A stretch of 64,000 nt of DNA from positions 62,001 through 126,000 of the forward strand of contig NZ_MVOL01000002.1 in the NCBI RefSeq assembly GCF_002018875.1. Reading direction: 5' to 3'. Both the position numbers and the translations under genes were made by a program. Under the pieces are notes generated by a model that was not told the origin of the DNA, did not search any database, and saw only the letters and a list, made by a program, of their open reading frames with translations. The first letter of the stretch is position 1; each line of letters starts with the position of its first letter. Source of the DNA: Pseudomonas sp. MF4836 (GTDB taxonomy: Bacteria > Pseudomonadota > Gammaproteobacteria > Pseudomonadales > Pseudomonadaceae). Positions 34,791 to 43,742 of the stretch are shown here, piece after piece.

Positions 34791-35599
34791 GCAATCGATG
34801 CCAGGGGCAGGTCGCGGATCTGTATCGGCGTCGGCGCCTGGTAGTGGTCGTCGCTGGTCAACTCGTGCAGCAGCTCTTCGCGCAGTTGGTGGAAGTCGAA
34901 ACTGCTGCGCTGGCGCGGGTGGGGCAGGGCGATCTGTACCACGCGCTTGATGCGCCCAGGGCGCGGTTCCATGACCACCACGCGGTCGGCGAGGAAGATC
35001 GCCTCTTCCACATCGTGGGTGACCAGGACAGTGGTGATTTTCGCCCGCTCGCGGATCGCCAGCAGTTCGTCCTGCATCTGCTGGCGGGTCAGGGCATCGA
35101 GGGCCCCGAAGGGCTCATCCAGCAGCAGAATGCGCGGGCTGGCCACCAACCCCCGGGCGATGGCCACCCGTTGCGCCATGCCCCCCGACAGCTGGTGTGG
35201 AAAGGCATGGGTGAAGTCGCGCAGGCCCACCAGTTCGATGAAATCGGCGATGCGTTTTTTGCGCTGGGCCTCGCTCAGAGGCTCGTTGACCAGGCCCAGG
35301 CCGATGTTGTCCTCGACGTTGAGCCAGGGAAACAGACGGTGCTCCTGGAACACGATGCCGCGCTCGCTGCCAATGCCGCGGATGGCGTGGTCATCGACCC
35401 GGATCTCGCCGCGAAACTCGGTGTCCAGGCCGATCAGCAAGCGCAACAGGGTGGATTTGCCGCAGCCGCTGGAGCCGACGATGGCGACGAATTCGCCTTC
35501 GGCGATTTCCAGGTTGAAGTCGCGAATCGCCTCGAACTCGCCGCCGGCGACCTCGAAGGACTTGCCCACATGGTTGAAGCTGACAAGGGGTGCGTTCAT
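34784..35599 (-). CDS. atsC: Sulfate-ester ABC transporter ATPase (AtsC)
   Basis: 271 residues of the SsuB/TauB group. Walker A GSSGCGKST, Q-loop RGIVFQEHRLFPWL, signature LSGGMAQR, Walker [14 protein letters not shown]-loop VTHDVEEA. ATG 35597-35599 overlaps the stop of the permease gene by 4 bases. With the fused permease and binding protein it forms an importer. The adjacent atsK identifies the likely substrates as sulfate esters rather than taurine or sulfonates. Confidence 0.85.
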   Translation of the reverse strand: MNAPLVSFNHVGKSFEVAGGEFEAIRDFNLEIAEGEFVAIVGSSGCGKSTLLRLLIGLDTEFRGEIRVDDHAIRGIGSERGIVFQEHRLFPWLNVEDNIGLGLVNEPLSEAQRKKRIADFIELVGLRDFTHAFPHQLSGGMAQRVAIARGLVASPRILLLDEPFGALDALTRQQMQDELLAIRERAKITTVLVTHDVEEAIFLADRVVVMEPRPGRIKRVVQIALPHPRQRSSFDFHQLREELLHELTSDDHYQAPTPIQIRDLPLASIAY

Positions 35600-37194
35600 G
35601 CGTGTCTCCAGCGGGTGGCGCGAATTTCGATCTGTTGGCCAATGAGGTTGAGCAGGGCGCCGGTCAGTCCCACCAGCAGCATGCCGGCCATGATCAGGTC
35701 CATGCGCAGCAGCTGTTGCGCGCCGATCATCTGGCTGCCGATGCCGCCGTTGGAGGGCATGAAGTATTCGGCGCCGATGGTGCCGAGCCAGGCGTAGATC
35801 AGGCTCAGGCGCAGACCGGCAAAAATCCCCGGTGCTGCCCCCGGCAATACCAGCCGCCGCAGGCGCTGCCAGAGGCTCAGGCGCAACACCTGGGCGGCCT
35901 CGGCCAGTTGCGGTGACAGGTTGGCGACGCTGCGCTGGGTGGCGATAAACAGCGGGAAGAACGCGGCAAGGGCGACGAACACCCACTTGGCCAATTCACC
36001 GAGGCCGAACCAGGCGGTCAGCAGCGGCACCCAGGCAAAAATCGCGATCTGACGGATAGCGGCCAGGGTCGGGCCGAGGATGCGTTCGCTGATCCGCGAC
36101 AGCCCCAGGAGCAAGCCCAGGGCGAACCCCAGGCCGCCGCCCAGGGCCAGGCCGCCAACGGTGCGTCCCAGGCTCAGACCCATGCCGCCGAGCAGGGTGC
36201 CATCGAGCAGCCCGTTGAGGGTGGTTTGCAGCACCGTCAGCGGGCTGACCAGGATTGCCGGGTCGACCCACTGGCGCCAGCACGCGATTTGCCAGAAACC
36301 GAACAGGGCCAGCGGCAACAGCCAGGGTTGCAGCCGCTGCCAGCCCTGATAGCGCGGGCCACGGCGAATTTCAGCGGTGGCCGGGTGTGGCCAGTACAGG
36401 AGTTTTCGGTCCAGGGCGCCGATGCCGCGATCCATGGCCACGCCGATCACGCCGATCACCAGGATGCAGACGAAGACGATGTCGAGCATGAACAACTGCC
36501 GTGCCCAGACCATCAGGTAGCCGATGCCCTCACTGGACGCCAGCAGTTCCACCGCCAGCAGCGAGGTCCAGCCGGCGGCCAGCGCCAGGCGCACCCCGGC
36601 CATGAAGGCCGGCAGCGCCGCCGGCAGCACCAGGCGGCGAATCAGCAGGTGCGGCGGCAGGCGCAGGACGGCGGCGGCTTCGCGCAATTTGGGCTGGGCG
36701 TCGCGCACCCCGACCAGGGTGTGCAGGGTGACCGGGACCACGATGGCCTTGACCAGCACCACCAGCTTCAGCACTTCGCCGATGCCGAAAAACACCATGA
36801 ACAGGGGAATCCAGGCCAGGGTCGGGATCTGGGACAAGGCGCTGAAGGTGGGGAACACCAGGCGTTCCAGGCGTTGGCTGAAACCCAGCGCGCCCCCCAG
36901 GATCGCGCCTGCGCTGATGCCGGCCAGCAGGCCCCAGCACAATCGCTGCAGGCTGATCGCCAGATGGCTCCAGAGCTCGCCGCCGGCCAGCTCCACGGCG
37001 CTGCTCCAGACCAGAGACGGAGCAGGCAGGATCTGCTCGCTCATCCACTGATTGCGGCTGGCCAGCCACCACAGCAGGAACAGGCCCAGTGGCACGATCC
37101 AGGGCAACAGGCGCTGGCTGAGGGTGGGCCAGATCTTCCGCGCGCTGGCGCCGGGTGCCGCGAGCGGCAGACTGAGAAGGGAAACACGGGCCAT
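35596..37194 (-). CDS. atsB: Fused double permease of sulfate-ester ABC transporter (AtsB)
   Basis: 532 residues, two SsuC/TauC-type permease domains in tandem in one chain (about 25-275 and 285-532). Each has its own EAA loop: REAAAVLRLPPHLLIRRLVLPAALPAFMAG and AEAAQVLRLSLWQRLRRLVLPGAAPGIFAG. Usual permeases of this family have one domain and dimerise; the fusion is what has been described for AtsB of P. putida S-313. ATG 37192-37194 is preceded by GGAGG. It is divergent from atsR. Confidence 0.85.
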   Translation of the reverse strand: MARVSLLSLPLAAPGASARKIWPTLSQRLLPWIVPLGLFLLWWLASRNQWMSEQILPAPSLVWSSAVELAGGELWSHLAISLQRLCWGLLAGISAGAILGGALGFSQRLERLVFPTFSALSQIPTLAWIPLFMVFFGIGEVLKLVVLVKAIVVPVTLHTLVGVRDAQPKLREAAAVLRLPPHLLIRRLVLPAALPAFMAGVRLALAAGWTSLLAVELLASSEGIGYLMVWARQLFMLDIVFVCILVIGVIGVAMDRGIGALDRKLLYWPHPATAEIRRGPRYQGWQRLQPWLLPLALFGFWQIACWRQWVDPAILVSPLTVLQTTLNGLLDGTLLGGMGLSLGRTVGGLALGGGLGFALGLLLGLSRISERILGPTLAAIRQIAIFAWVPLLTAWFGLGELAKWVFVALAAFFPLFIATQRSVANLSPQLAEAAQVLRLSLWQRLRRLVLPGAAPGIFAGLRLSLIYAWLGTIGAEYFMPSNGGIGSQMIGAQQLLRMDLIMAGMLLVGLTGALLNLIGQQIEIRATRWRHA

Positions 37195-37487
37195 GGATGA
37201 CCTCCGTTGTCGGGTTCTGCACGGGCCGAATATTCTTTTGCGATCTATAAAAAAACTTATCAATGCTATTGGGAGATAAGAGGAGCCATTTAAGGCTTCT
37301 CGTTGTTCAGCATCCAATGCATTTGAGGAATATTTTCGATGCTGTTCATGCATAAGCCGCGCAGACAGGCGTTCTAAACGGGTTATTCGATTTTGTTATT
37401 AAAATGTGAATTTATAGTATTTAAGCGTTGATCCCCTCAGGGCCTACCTTCTGCTCCTCAATGCCCGTGCAACCAGGAGCCGCACCC

Positions 37488-38510
37488 ATGAACCTTCCCT
37501 TTAAACGTGTTATCAGTCTGTTCGCCGCGCCGGCCCTGGCGGGGCTCCTGGGGTGCCTGCCGCTGATGGCCCAGGCCGCCGCCGTCACCGAGATCCGCAT
37601 TGCCGTGCCCGACCTCAGCGCTGGCACCCAGCACAGCGGCGGCGGGGTGGTGGACGTATTGCGCGAGCAGCAGATCTACGAAAAAGCCTTCGCTGACCAG
37701 GGCATCAAGATCCAGTGGAATTTCTTCAAGGGCGCCGGTCCGGTGATCAACGAAGCGTTCGCCAACGGCCAGGTGGATTTCGCCTACCTGGGTGACCTGG
37801 CGGCGATCATCGGCCGCTCCAACGGCCTCGACACCCGGCTGCTCAGCGCCTCGGCGCGTGGGGTCAAACACTATTTGGGGGTGCAGCCGGGCTCCGGGAT
37901 CAAGACCCTGCAAGACCTCAAAGGCAAGCGCGTGGCGGTGTTTCGTGGCACGGCTACCCAGCTTTCGTTCGACGCCGCCCTGGCCAGCCAGGGCCTGAGC
38001 GAGAAGGACCTGAAGGTGATCAACCTCGATTTCAGCGCTGCCGTGGCGGCCCTGGCGGCCAAGCAGATCGACGCCTCGTGGGGCAGCACCGGGCTCTCGG
38101 CCCTGCGCATCAAGGGGCTCGCCGAGTTGCCGCTGAACACCAAGGACCTGGGCGGCGCCGGCAGCGTGCAGAGCGTGCTGGTGGGGTCCGGCAAGTTTGT
38201 CGACGAACACCCGGAAGTGGTGGCCAAGCTGCTCAAGGCGCAACAGCAGGCCGTGCAGTGGCTGACCGACGACAACAACAAGGAAGCCTATATCCAGCTG
38301 GTATCGGGCCTGGCCAGCTACCCGCCGGTGATCCTGCAAGAGGACTTGCATGACCAGAAACTCAGCGAACTCTTCCCCTCCAACCTGGATCCGGCGTTCC
38401 TCGCCAAATTGCAGGGCTCGGTGGACCTGGCGGCCAAGGAACGTTTGATCCGCAAACCGTTCCAGGTCACCGAATGGGTCGCGCCGCAACTGACGGCTGC
38501 AGGCTTGTAA
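37488..38510 (+). CDS. atsR: Sulfate-ester-binding periplasmic protein (AtsR)
   Basis: 340 residues with a signal peptide (MNLPFKRVISLFAAPALAGL, cleavage after AQA). It is of the SsuA/TauA type: IRIAVPDLSAGTQHSGGGVVDVLREQQ, FFKGAGPVINEAFANGQVDFAYLGDLAAI, then a second lobe KGKRVAVFRGTATQLSFDAAL. ATG 37488 has AGGAG upstream. Divergent from atsBC. The last Leu codon and TAA lie in a REP element. Confidence 0.85.
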   Translation: MNLPFKRVISLFAAPALAGLLGCLPLMAQAAAVTEIRIAVPDLSAGTQHSGGGVVDVLREQQIYEKAFADQGIKIQWNFFKGAGPVINEAFANGQVDFAYLGDLAAIIGRSNGLDTRLLSASARGVKHYLGVQPGSGIKTLQDLKGKRVAVFRGTATQLSFDAALASQGLSEKDLKVINLDFSAAVAALAAKQIDASWGSTGLSALRIKGLAELPLNTKDLGGAGSVQSVLVGSGKFVDEHPEVVAKLLKAQQQAVQWLTDDNNKEAYIQLVSGLASYPPVILQEDLHDQKLSELFPSNLDPAFLAKLQGSVDLAAKERLIRKPFQVTEWVAPQLTAAGL

Positions 38511-38631
38511 TCGCTGCCGAAGGCTCGGGCCGCGTTCGGACGCTGGCCCTTATGTGCGCCGTGATGTTCCAGATGGATGTGCGGTGCTGCTGAGGGCCAG
38601 CCCAGCCTCGCGCCGCTCGGCAGCGGCCACG
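38505..38631. repeat. Inverted REP pair overlapping the atsR stop
   Basis: Left TTGTAATCGCTGCCGAAGG (variant of TGTAGCCGCTGCC) with the atsR TAA inside; right inverted unit GCTCGGCAGCGGCCAC. The internal part shares CTCGGGCCGCGTTC with the element at 47497. Confidence 0.8.
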
Positions 38632-38634
38632 GGG

Positions 38635-39555
38635 TCAGACGGCGATGCTGTGTTCCTGTTTGTCCACCGCCACCAGCACTTCGATCAGTTTGCGTGCGGC
38701 CGGTGACAGGCGGAACCCGGTGCGGCTGACGATGCCGCAACGCGCGTTCAGCACTTCGATGTTCTGCGGCAGGTTGCGCCAGTGCAGCAGCGCCAGGGAG
38801 CCCTGCTCGATGTCCTCGATAAACGACTCCGCCGTGCCGATGCCAATGGCATTGGATTGGCGGACGATTTTCACCAGCGCCGGAAAATGCTCGGTCTGGA
38901 TGGTCGGCGAAAAATCCATGCGGCCGCTGAGGTTGGCCAGCAGTTTGCGAATCCCTGGCGGGATCAGTGTGGTCGCCAGCGGGTAGTCGAACATGTCGTT
39001 GGTCGACAGGCTTTCCTTGGCCAGCAACGGGTGCCCCGGCCGGCAGAAAAACACCCCGCGCTTGGGGGTCAGGGCCTGGGTCTGGAAGTTCGGGTCGGCC
39101 TCGAAATGACGGATGTCGGCGATAAAGAATTCGATCTCTTCACGGCTCAGGCTGCGGCTGAGTTTTTCCCAGTTATCCACTTCCAGGCAGATCCGCACCT
39201 TGGGGTGCGCCGAGGTGAATTGGGCCAGCGCATCGGGCACCAGTTTCACCGCCGGTGCCGGGCCGCAGCCGAAGCGCAATTCGCCGGCGTCGAGCTTGGT
39301 CATCTGGGTCACTTCACTGCTCAACAGCGCCGCGCCCTGGACCAGGCTCAGGGCATGCTGCAGCACCACTTGGCCTTCGGGTGTGGGTCGCAGATCCTTG
39401 TTGCCACGGTCCACCAGCACGCAGCCGAACTCCTGCTCCAGCCCCTGGATACTGCGGCTGAAGGCCGGTTGAGTGATGCCCATGGCGTCCGCCGCGCGGA
39501 CAAAACTGCGGTGCTCGTTGAGGGCGATGAAGTAGCGCAGCTGGCGTAGATCCAT
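38635..39555 (-). CDS. LysR regulator beside atsK, paralogue of the sftP-linked regulator
   Basis: 306 residues from ATG 39553-39555 (MDLRQLRYFIAL); an ATG five codons earlier is equally possible. Helix-turn-helix RSFVRAADAMGITQPAFSRSIQGLE; effector domain with GELRFGCGPAPAVKLVPDALAQF and FFIADIRHFEADPNF. It aligns along its whole length with the LysR protein at 42644-43588 (shared FGCGPAPA, ADxRHFEAxP, GIVSRxGxRLSP). Divergent from atsK, it probably controls that gene in response to sulfur supply. Confidence 0.88.
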   Translation of the reverse strand: MDLRQLRYFIALNEHRSFVRAADAMGITQPAFSRSIQGLEQEFGCVLVDRGNKDLRPTPEGQVVLQHALSLVQGAALLSSEVTQMTKLDAGELRFGCGPAPAVKLVPDALAQFTSAHPKVRICLEVDNWEKLSRSLSREEIEFFIADIRHFEADPNFQTQALTPKRGVFFCRPGHPLLAKESLSTNDMFDYPLATTLIPPGIRKLLANLSGRMDFSPTIQTEHFPALVKIVRQSNAIGIGTAESFIEDIEQGSLALLHWRNLPQNIEVLNARCGIVSRTGFRLSPAARKLIEVLVAVDKQEHSIAV

Positions 39556-39739
39556 ATGCTTTTGCGGCATCCTAAAAATAGCTCGAAGGCATTTGCGACG
39601 AGTGAGGAATGAGGTTTTAAATGCAAGCTATTATTCCGTCAACGAAGCATGTAGATATCTATTAGATCTAAATTGAATATAGATAGAGCGTTGTTTCGCT
39701 GCGGCTCAAACCGTAAGCAGTCAGATGAGGGTGTACCCG

Positions 39740-40645
39740 ATGAGCAATGCCGCATTAGCCGTTAAACCCGCTGTTCATGCGCTTGAGATTCACCCGGTGG
39801 CCGGTCGCATCGGCGCCGAGATCCGTGGTGTACAACTTTCCGGCAACCTTGACCCCGCCACCGTGGACGCCATTCAGCAGGCCCTGCTGCAGTACAAGGT
39901 GGTGTTCTTCCGCGGCCAGGGTCACCTCGACGACCAGAGCCAGGAGGCCTTCTCCCACCTGCTGGGCGAACCGGTGGCGCACCCGACGGTGCCGGTGCGC
40001 GATGGCACCCGTTACCTGCTGGAACTGGACGGCGCCGAGGGCCAGCGCGCCAACTCCTGGCACACCGACGTGACCTTCGTCGAGGCCTACCCCAAGGCGT
40101 CGATCCTGCGCTCGGTGATCGCTCCGGCTGCCGGTGGCGACACGGTCTGGGCCAACACTGCCACGGCCTACAACGAGCTCCCGGCGGAACTGCGCGAGCT
40201 GGCGGATAAGCTCTGGGCGGTGCACAGCAACGAATACGACTACGCCTCGGCCAAGCCGGATGTCTCGGCGGAGAAGCTGGAGCGCTACCGCAAGGTGTTC
40301 ACCTCCACCGTCTACGAGACCGAACACCCGATCGTGCGTGTGCACCCGGAGAGCGGCGAGAAGAGCCTGGTGCTGGGGCATTTCGTGAAGCGCATCAAGG
40401 GTTATTCCCAGGCCGACTCGGCGCACCTGTTCGGTTTGCTGCAAAGCCACGTGACCCGCCTGGAAAACACCGTGCGCTGGCGCTGGACCGCTGGGGACGT
40501 GGCGATCTGGGACAACCGCTCGACCCAGCACTACGCCGTGGACGACTACGGTACCCAGGACCGCATCGTGCGCCGCGTGACCCTCAAGGGCGACGTGCCA
40601 GTGGGCGTGCATGGACAGCGCAGCCAGACCACCAGAGGGGCGTGA
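39740..40645 (+). CDS. atsK: Alkylsulfatase, Fe(II)/2-oxoglutarate dioxygenase AtsK
   Basis: 301 residues from ATG 39740 (MSNAALAV), the length of P. putida AtsK. Iron ligands His108 and Asp110 (SWHTDVTF) and His264 (TQHYAVDDYG) fall on the numbers known for AtsK; the 2-oxoglutarate and substrate Arg residues are 275 and 279 (RIVRRV). It oxidises medium-chain alkyl sulfates to aldehyde and sulfate with consumption of 2-oxoglutarate and oxygen, releasing sulfate as a sulfur source. TauD is the nearest alternative, but the N-terminus and overall sequence are AtsK-like. Confidence 0.93.
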   Translation: MSNAALAVKPAVHALEIHPVAGRIGAEIRGVQLSGNLDPATVDAIQQALLQYKVVFFRGQGHLDDQSQEAFSHLLGEPVAHPTVPVRDGTRYLLELDGAEGQRANSWHTDVTFVEAYPKASILRSVIAPAAGGDTVWANTATAYNELPAELRELADKLWAVHSNEYDYASAKPDVSAEKLERYRKVFTSTVYETEHPIVRVHPESGEKSLVLGHFVKRIKGYSQADSAHLFGLLQSHVTRLENTVRWRWTAGDVAIWDNRSTQHYAVDDYGTQDRIVRRVTLKGDVPVGVHGQRSQTTRGA

Positions 40646-40672
40646 CAGGACTGCTCGGCAGCAGCCGGTCCC

Positions 40673-40816
40673 GTGGCGAGGGAGCTTGCTCCCGCTCGGT
40701 CGGCCGGCGCCCCGAGGCGCAGCAGCCGCAACCCTGCTACCCGGTGCTGCCTGACGGGATGCGGTGCCGGTTTTAGGGCCGCTTCGCGGCCCAGCGGGAG
40801 CAAGCTCCCTCACCAC
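40673..40816. repeat. Inverted repeat pair of a second REP family
   Basis: Left GTGGCGAGGGAGCTTGCTCC and right, inverted, GGAGCAAGCTCCCTCACCAC enclose about 100 bases that include a perfect GGGCCGC/GCGGCCC hairpin (40776-40792). A further single copy is at 62639-62661. It fills most of the 252-base gap between atsK and the convergent sulfatase gene. Confidence 0.85.
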
Positions 40817-40897
40817 AGGGGCCAGCCGCTGTGGTGAGGCTGCGCTGGCCTTTAGCGACACCATGATTTCTCAGCCCCCCCTTGGCGCCCCCCGGGT

Positions 40898-42514
40898 TTA
40901 CCACACGCCGATCTGCACCAGTTTTTCCGTTTCCGGCTCGCCGTAGCGGAAGCGTTGGCCGCGCAGGTCGATTTCTTCGTGGCTGATGGTGGTGCGGCGT
41001 TTCAGGCCGCGCAGCCAGTCGAACAGGTAACCCAAGTGCTCTTCGCGCACAGCAGCGTAGGCCGGGTCGGCGCCGAGGTCGTGCAGCTCCTGCGGGTCGT
41101 TCTGCAGGTCGAACAGTTGCGGGCGGAAGCCATCGTAGGCCAGGTATTTCCAGCGCTCGCTGCGAACCATGGTCATCCGGCAGCGGTCGATGGGCTGGGC
41201 CAGACGTTCCCGTGCCGGGGCCTGGAAGGCGTAGTCATATTCGCTGATGGCGTAGCGCCGCCAATCCGTCGGCGTGCCGTGCAGCAGCGGGATCAGCGAG
41301 CGACCTTCAAGGCGATGTTCGGCGCCGGGCAAGCCCAGGGCCTCGAGGAACGTCGGCAGCGCATCGATGGTTTCCACCAGGCGCTGATCCACGCTGCCCC
41401 GGGTGCTGTCCGCCGCCGCGCGCGGGTCACGCACAATCAGCGGCACACCGACCGCCGGCTCCAGCAGAAACTCTTTCTCCCCCAGATAGTGATCGCCCAG
41501 GAAGTCGCCATGGTCGCTGGTGAACACGATCAGCGTGTCATCCCAGCGGCCGTTGCTCTGCAGGAAGTCAAACAGCCGCCCGAGTTGATCATCCACTTGC
41601 TTGATCAGCCCCATGTAGGTCGGCACCACGTTCAGGCGCACCTCGTCGCGGGAGAAATTGAGGCTCTCTTCATGCTGGCGAAACGCGGCGTACACCGGGT
41701 GGTCGCTGGCCTCGCCCGCTGCTGGGCGCACCGCCGGGATCACCTGCTCGGCGCCGTACAGCGCGTGGTAGGGCGCCGGAGCGATATAGGGCCAATGGGG
41801 CTTGATGTAGGACAGGTGCAGGCACCAGGGCTGCTCGCCCTGTTCGGCGATAAAGTCGATGGCGCGGTCGGTGGTGTAGACCGTTTCCGAGTGCTGCTCC
41901 GGCACCCGCGCCGGGAGATGGGCGTTGCGCATTTTCCAGCCGCTGAGGATCTCGCCGTTCGCGCCTTCGGCCGCATTGGCCCAGTCGTGCCAGGGGTTGC
42001 GGCCGTCAAAACCCTGCTCGCGCAGGTAGTGGGTGTAGGGCGCGGATTCGCGCTTGTCGTCGAACAGCGGGTCGTCGGGGAAGATCCCGTCATGCCGGAA
42101 ATACGCCTCGAAACCGACCTCGTTCAAGGCATCGGCCTGGACGCTTTGCTGTTCGATGGCCAGGCGCTGCAAGGCATCGATATTGGGCGTGGCGTGGGTC
42201 TTGCCCACCAGCGCGGTGCGGATGCCGTGGGGCCGCAGGTAGTCGCCGATGGTCAGTTCTTCCAGGGGCAGCGGCACCGCATTCCACGCCACCTGGTGGC
42301 TGCTGACGTAGCGCCCGGTGTAGGCCGACATGCGCGACGGGCCGCAGATGGTGCCCTGAGTGTAGGCGCGGCTGAAACGCACCCCGGCGGCGGCCAGGCG
42401 GTCGATGTTCGGCGTGTGCAAATGGGGGTGGCCGTAGCACGACAGGTAATCGCGACGCAGTTGGTCGCACATGATGTACAGCACGTTGCGCAAGGGCTGG
42501 GCAGGGTTGGACAT
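40898..42514 (-). CDS. Formylglycine-type sulfatase
   Basis: 538 residues. The motif C57-G-P-S-R61 in GTICGPSRMSAYTGR is the Cys-type sulfatase signature, whose Cys becomes formylglycine. Metal ligands: Asp near residue 17 (MCDQLRRDY) and SDHGDFLGDH. LVGKTHATPN holds the conserved Lys-x-His. No signal peptide, so cytoplasmic. The substrate could be choline sulfate, aryl or alkyl sulfate, or a phosphonate ester; sequence does not decide. It stands between atsK and the second LysR gene, in the same direction as that gene. Confidence 0.88.
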   Translation of the reverse strand: MSNPAQPLRNVLYIMCDQLRRDYLSCYGHPHLHTPNIDRLAAAGVRFSRAYTQGTICGPSRMSAYTGRYVSSHQVAWNAVPLPLEELTIGDYLRPHGIRTALVGKTHATPNIDALQRLAIEQQSVQADALNEVGFEAYFRHDGIFPDDPLFDDKRESAPYTHYLREQGFDGRNPWHDWANAAEGANGEILSGWKMRNAHLPARVPEQHSETVYTTDRAIDFIAEQGEQPWCLHLSYIKPHWPYIAPAPYHALYGAEQVIPAVRPAAGEASDHPVYAAFRQHEESLNFSRDEVRLNVVPTYMGLIKQVDDQLGRLFDFLQSNGRWDDTLIVFTSDHGDFLGDHYLGEKEFLLEPAVGVPLIVRDPRAAADSTRGSVDQRLVETIDALPTFLEALGLPGAEHRLEGRSLIPLLHGTPTDWRRYAISEYDYAFQAPARERLAQPIDRCRMTMVRSERWKYLAYDGFRPQLFDLQNDPQELHDLGADPAYAAVREEHLGYLFDWLRGLKRRTTISHEEIDLRGQRFRYGEPETEKLVQIGVW

Positions 42515-42643
42515 GGGGTTCACCGAAGGGAAGACAGGCGTCGATTTTTCACCGTTGCGGGGGGCTTTCAGCAAGCGCATTTGCTGAATAGTTTTGATGC
42601 ACGAACTGCATGCGCCGGTGCCCCATAGCGCCTGGCGGCGGGA

Positions 42644-43588
42644 TCAGACCGCGACGTTGTCCAGGCTGTACACGTCCTCGTCCAGTTCATCGGTGCGCTT
42701 GATCTCCTCGATCATCGCCTCGGCCAGGGGCGACAGGCGATAGCCGGCGCGGCTGACGATGCCGTAGCGGGTGTAGAGCTCTTCCAGGTCATCGGCCAGG
42801 CCGTCGATTTTCAAGCGCACCAGTTCGCCCTTGGCGTTGTGCAACGCGTCGCTGTAGGAGCCGACGATGCCGATCGCATCCGAACGCAGGACCACGCCGA
42901 GCAGGCTGTAGCTGTTTTCGCACTCGACATTGGGCGTGTAGTCCGGCCGGCCGCTCAGGTCGACGATGACCTTGCGCAGGTTCGGCGGGCGGATGGTCAC
43001 GGCCAGCGGGTAGCTCATCAGTTCGGCGGCGCTGACGCTGTCCCGGCCCGCCAGCGGATGCCCGGCGCGGCAGCAGAAATGCCATTTGCGCGGGCGCAGG
43101 CGTTGGGTCAGGTAGTCCGGGTTGGCTTCGAAGTGCCGAGTGTCGGCGACAAAAAATTCGAACTCTTCGCTGAGCAGGCGCTTGCTCAGGCTTTGCCAGT
43201 CATCGACCTGGAAATGCACCCGGGCCTTGGCGTAGCGCCCGATAAAACTGCCAATCGCCCGGGGTATGAGGCCGGACGCCGGCGCCGGACCACAGCCGAA
43301 ACGGATCTCGCCGGCCTCCAGGCCATTGAACTGTTCGATCTCATTGGCCAGTTGCTGCGCGCCGCTGACCAGGCGCCGCGCATGTTCCAGCAGGACCTGG
43401 CCCTGCTTGGTCGGCGCCAGGTCCTTGCGTCCACGGTCCACCAGCTGGCACCCGACGCTGTGTTCCAGGGCCTGGATGCTGCGGCTGAACGCCGATTGCG
43501 AGAGGTTCACCGCCGCCGCAGCCGCGACAAAGCTGCGCTGTTCGGCGAGGGCGATGAAGTGGCGGAGCTGGCGCAAGTCGATATGCAT
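42644..43588 (-). CDS. sftR: LysR regulator SftR-like, divergent from TonB receptor gene
   Basis: 314 residues. Helix-turn-helix RSFVAAAAAVNLSQSAFSRSIQALE; effector domain GEIRFGCGPAPASGLIPRAIGSF, FFVADTRHFEANPDY, GIVSRAGYRLSP. Close paralogue of the regulator at 38635-39555. In P. putida S-313 SftR is a LysR regulator of sulfate-ester genes encoded beside the receptor gene sftP, which is the arrangement here. Three [A/T]ATGCATT motifs lie at its start and in the 154-base divergent region. The sulfatase gene follows 129 bases downstream. Confidence 0.78.
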   Translation of the reverse strand: MHIDLRQLRHFIALAEQRSFVAAAAAVNLSQSAFSRSIQALEHSVGCQLVDRGRKDLAPTKQGQVLLEHARRLVSGAQQLANEIEQFNGLEAGEIRFGCGPAPASGLIPRAIGSFIGRYAKARVHFQVDDWQSLSKRLLSEEFEFFVADTRHFEANPDYLTQRLRPRKWHFCCRAGHPLAGRDSVSAAELMSYPLAVTIRPPNLRKVIVDLSGRPDYTPNVECENSYSLLGVVLRSDAIGIVGSYSDALHNAKGELVRLKIDGLADDLEELYTRYGIVSRAGYRLSPLAEAMIEEIKRTDELDEDVYSLDNVAV

Positions 43589-43742
43589 TTTTCACATAAA
43601 AAATATCGGGGAAATGCATTGGCTATGCATTAGGTCGACTCCTTATAAAGGCAATCTCTTATGCAGTAAATCTTTGTAAAAACATAAATAAATAACTTAA
43701 AAGAATATGCAGGCCTGTATATTTTTTCACCAGGAGCCGCCC

